From: JADGGV01 sp035715725 | Lineage (GTDB): Bacteria > Gemmatimonadota > Gemmatimonadetes > Longimicrobiales > RSA9 | NCBI GenBank assembly: GCA_035715725.1 | Contig: DASTKT010000144.1 | Location: 1 to 23,993 of the forward strand | Length of the DNA: 23,993 nucleotides | Reading direction: 5' to 3' | Shown: positions 21,885 through 23,993 of the stretch, one piece after another | How the letters are laid out: each line of letters starts with the position of its first letter | How positions within the stretch are numbered: the first letter of the stretch is position 1 | Translations under genes and position numbers: made by a program | The notes under the pieces: generated by a model | Databases searched by the model: none | Told to the model about the DNA's origin: nothing | Seen by the model: the letters and a program-made list of their open reading frames with translations, nothing else

Positions 21885-23993
21885 ATGTCCCGAGGTCGAA
21901 TGGCCTTGCGCGCGCCGGCCGTCCTGATCGCGCTGGTCCTGCTTCCCGGCGGGCTCCGTGCACAGGCGGCGTGCCGCGCGGGCTCCGCCGAGGAGTACTA
22001 CCATCTCGGGAAGAAGATCCTGGCCGGCGGCGAGGCCAAGATCCCGTCGCCGTGGGGGATCCTGAACTTTCTCACCGTCTGGGAGGACCTGCTCGGCACG
22101 GTCGGGAAGGACTACCTCTCCCGGGCGCGCGGCGCCTTCGACAAGGCGGTCGCGTGCGATTCGACGCACGCCGGCGCCGCCTCGGAGCTGGCGGCGCTCG
22201 CCGTGGCGTCGGGGGACGGCGACGAGCTGCGCGACGCGGCCGCCGCGCTGCGCGGCGCGACGAGCGCGCCGGCGGCGCCGGCGGAGACGTGGCTCTGGCG
22301 GGCGCGCGTCGCCGGCGCGCTCGGCGACACGGCCGTCGGCGAGTACGTCGTGCGCTATTCGAAGTCCGGCGGCGATGCGGGGATGGCGAGTCTGCTGGCG
22401 GCGCGGGCGGGCTTCGCCGCCGGCCGGGACAGCGCCGGCGCGGTGCGGTACCTCGCCCCGCTGGATTCGCTCTCCGGCGCCGCGGCGGAGGCGTACTACC
22501 AGGACCTGGCGCCGATCGCGCGGGAGGCGGAGCGCACGGAGTGGAAGGGGCTGGGCGAGGGCGAGCGCGGGGAGTGGATCCGCCGCTTCTGGGCGCGGCG
22601 CGCCGAGGATTCGGGCGTCGGCGTGGGCGAGCGCGTGGCGGAGCATTACCACCGGCTCGAGGTGGCGCTGCAGCGCTACCGCCGGACGGGGCACCGGGAG
22701 TCGGGGATCACGGATCCGGACGCGATCCGGCTGGCGTACCACGTGGACGGCCTCGACGACCGCGGCGTGATCTACCTGCTGCAGGGCGCGCCGGACACGA
22801 TCATCCGGACCGTGGCGGCGACGCTGCCGAACGAGAGCTGGTACTACCGCCGGCCCGGGGGCGCGAGCTACATGCTGCACTTCGTGTCGCCGAACCGGGC
22901 CGCGGAGTTCATCCTGTTCGCGGACCCGCTGCGCGCGCTCGGGCCGCTGAACCGGGACATGTGCCTGGCCGAGCAGTGCGCGGACCGCGTGCTCGCGATC
23001 CTGGAGGACCGGGCGCCGCTGGAGCCGCGCTTCGGCCAGCTCGCGGCCCGCTACCGCAACACCATCATGGCGGTGAAGAACGCCCAGGACCGCTCCGAGA
23101 TCGCGGCGGCCATGCGCGACCTCGGCCAGGCCCAGATCGCCCTGGCCGGCGATGCCACCCAGGCGGCGACGCAGGCGCTCAGCCGCGACAGCTTCACGCC
23201 CGATCTGGGCGCGCCGCTCCCGTTCTACTACGACACGTACGCGTTCCGCGGGGACGGCGGGCGCACGGACCTCGTCGTCGCGCTGGCGGTCCCGAGCACG
23301 GGGCTGGAGGCCGCGCCGGCGGCCGAGGGGGTCCTCTACGGCCTCGACATGGACGTCGTGGTGACGGACACCGCGGCCGGGCGCTCCTTCCGCGCGGACT
23401 CGCAGCGCGTGTACCGGGCCGCCCATCCGCTGGGCGAGGGCGAGAACCTGCGCGCCGTGCTGGAGCTGGCGCTGCCGCCCGGGAAGCGGTACAGCCACCG
23501 CGTCGCGGTGCGGGCGGAGGGGCGGAAAGCGGGGGCCGCGTACGGTGGGCCGATCGGCGTCGACGCGTTCACCGGGGACACGCTCATGATGAGCGACCTG
23601 GTGCTGGCGGAGGCGGCGGGGAAGGGGTGGAAGCGCAACGACGTCGACCTCGGGCTCGTGCCGCCCCGCCGGTTCGTGGAGGGCGCGGTGGTCACGCTCT
23701 TCTACGAGATCTACAACGCGAAGCCGGAGAGCGAGTTCCGCACGACGCTCCGCGTGGTGCCTCGGGCCGGCTCCGGCGTCGGCGGCGCGCTGAAGCGGCT
23801 CTTTGGCAAGGACCCGGCGCCGATCTCGTTCTCTTTCGCCGAGCAGGCGCATCCGTCCGCGGACGGGGTCGTGCAGGTCGTGCGGCGCGTGGACCTGCGC
23901 TCGCTCAAGCCGGGCGGGTACAGGATCGAGGTGACGACGCAGGGCGGCACGGCGGTGGCGCGGCGGAGCCGGGAGTTCGTGGTGATCGAGTAG
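21885..23993 (+). CDS. GWxTD-domain protein 2, longer paralogue with degenerate motif
   Basis: The product has 702 residues and is complete: the TAG stop is the last three bases of the window. ATG 21885 follows GAGGGAAGG; ATG 21900 (after GAGG) is the alternative and gives a simpler signal peptide, with cleavage near LRA|QAAC. Residues about 30-205 are helical and TPR-like (EEYYHLGKKILAGGE, LSRARGAFDKAVACDSTHAG, AAALRGATSAPAAPAETWLW). The GWxTD region spans about 215-350: GEWIRRFWARRAEDSGVGVG, then AEHYHRLEVALQRYR, DPDAIRLAYHVDGLDDRGVI-YLLQGAPD and ESWYYRRPGGASYMLHF. The motif itself is GLDDRG, with the Trp lost. A beta-rich C-terminal half (about 430-702) has an extra module absent from protein 1 and ends ...GGYRIEVTTQGGTAVARRSREFVVIE, with the layout of a secreted or periplasmic protein. 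Function unknown; likely acts with the first GWxTD protein and the barrel proteins upstream. Confidence 0.78.
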   Translation: MSRGRMALRAPAVLIALVLLPGGLRAQAACRAGSAEEYYHLGKKILAGGEAKIPSPWGILNFLTVWEDLLGTVGKDYLSRARGAFDKAVACDSTHAGAASELAALAVASGDGDELRDAAAALRGATSAPAAPAETWLWRARVAGALGDTAVGEYVVRYSKSGGDAGMASLLAARAGFAAGRDSAGAVRYLAPLDSLSGAAAEAYYQDLAPIAREAERTEWKGLGEGERGEWIRRFWARRAEDSGVGVGERVAEHYHRLEVALQRYRRTGHRESGITDPDAIRLAYHVDGLDDRGVIYLLQGAPDTIIRTVAATLPNESWYYRRPGGASYMLHFVSPNRAAEFILFADPLRALGPLNRDMCLAEQCADRVLAILEDRAPLEPRFGQLAARYRNTIMAVKNAQDRSEIAAAMRDLGQAQIALAGDATQAATQALSRDSFTPDLGAPLPFYYDTYAFRGDGGRTDLVVALAVPSTGLEAAPAAEGVLYGLDMDVVVTDTAAGRSFRADSQRVYRAAHPLGEGENLRAVLELALPPGKRYSHRVAVRAEGRKAGAAYGGPIGVDAFTGDTLMMSDLVLAEAAGKGWKRNDVDLGLVPPRRFVEGAVVTLFYEIYNAKPESEFRTTLRVVPRAGSGVGGALKRLFGKDPAPISFSFAEQAHPSADGVVQVVRRVDLRSLKPGGYRIEVTTQGGTAVARRSREFVVIE

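Overview
The window is about 24 kb of very GC-rich DNA (roughly 70% or more by eye). It carries two tandem minus-strand genes, one or two single genes, and two plus-strand clusters, all with good Shine-Dalgarno sites. A large TonB-dependent receptor with an N-terminal carboxypeptidase-regulatory-like domain, a PorV/PorQ-like outer-membrane protein, two GWxTD-domain proteins, a reaction-centre-type cytochrome c and a four-helix-bundle (IVP/S23) gene together point to a Gram-negative member of the FCB superphylum. Gemmatimonadota is the best guess; this is inferred from gene content and GC, not from a marker gene.

Left part (1-4351): the N-terminal piece of a VOC/glyoxalase-fold protein (minus, cut by the window edge), a PhoX-like DUF839 lipoprotein (minus), and a periplasmic dihaem cytochrome c with TPR repeats (minus). 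These are separated by perfect GC hairpins that look like terminators. After a 514-base divergent intergenic region comes an SDR-fold protein (plus) that seems to have lost the catalytic Tyr/Lys pair. The stretch after it carries a 20-base inverted repeat of a short dispersed-repeat type.

Efflux operon (4279-10798): a GbsR/MarR-type regulator, a TolC-type outer-membrane channel, a lipoprotein membrane-fusion protein and an HAE-type RND pump are packed with 1-55 bases between genes. A near-consensus sigma-70 promoter (TTGACT, 17 bases, TATATA), overlapped by a perfect palindrome, drives the operon. It fixes the regulator start at a GTG downstream of the promoter and suggests autoregulation.

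Repeat-bracketed island (10799-11670): a small four-helix-bundle gene (minus) sits between two ~155-base palindromic units. The gene-facing arms of the two units are inverted and identical over 65 of 65 bases, so a transcript could fold into a long stem with the gene in the loop. This recalls the 23S rRNA intervening sequences that carry the same protein family, and REP palindromes around RAYT transposases, but it lies outside any rRNA. It is the strongest candidate here for an undescribed element.

Surface/export cluster (11969-23993): TonB-dependent receptor, a 1244-residue secreted protein with an FN3-like module and a C-terminal FlgD-Ig/type-IX-sorting-like domain, a PorV/PorQ-like barrel, and two consecutive GWxTD proteins. 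All are plus-strand, and each of the four spaces between them holds a GC hairpin just after the stop codon. A receptor, a CTD-bearing secreted protein and a PorV-like protein side by side suggest a cell-surface assembly or uptake unit, possibly with type-IX-like logic; no other T9SS component is visible.
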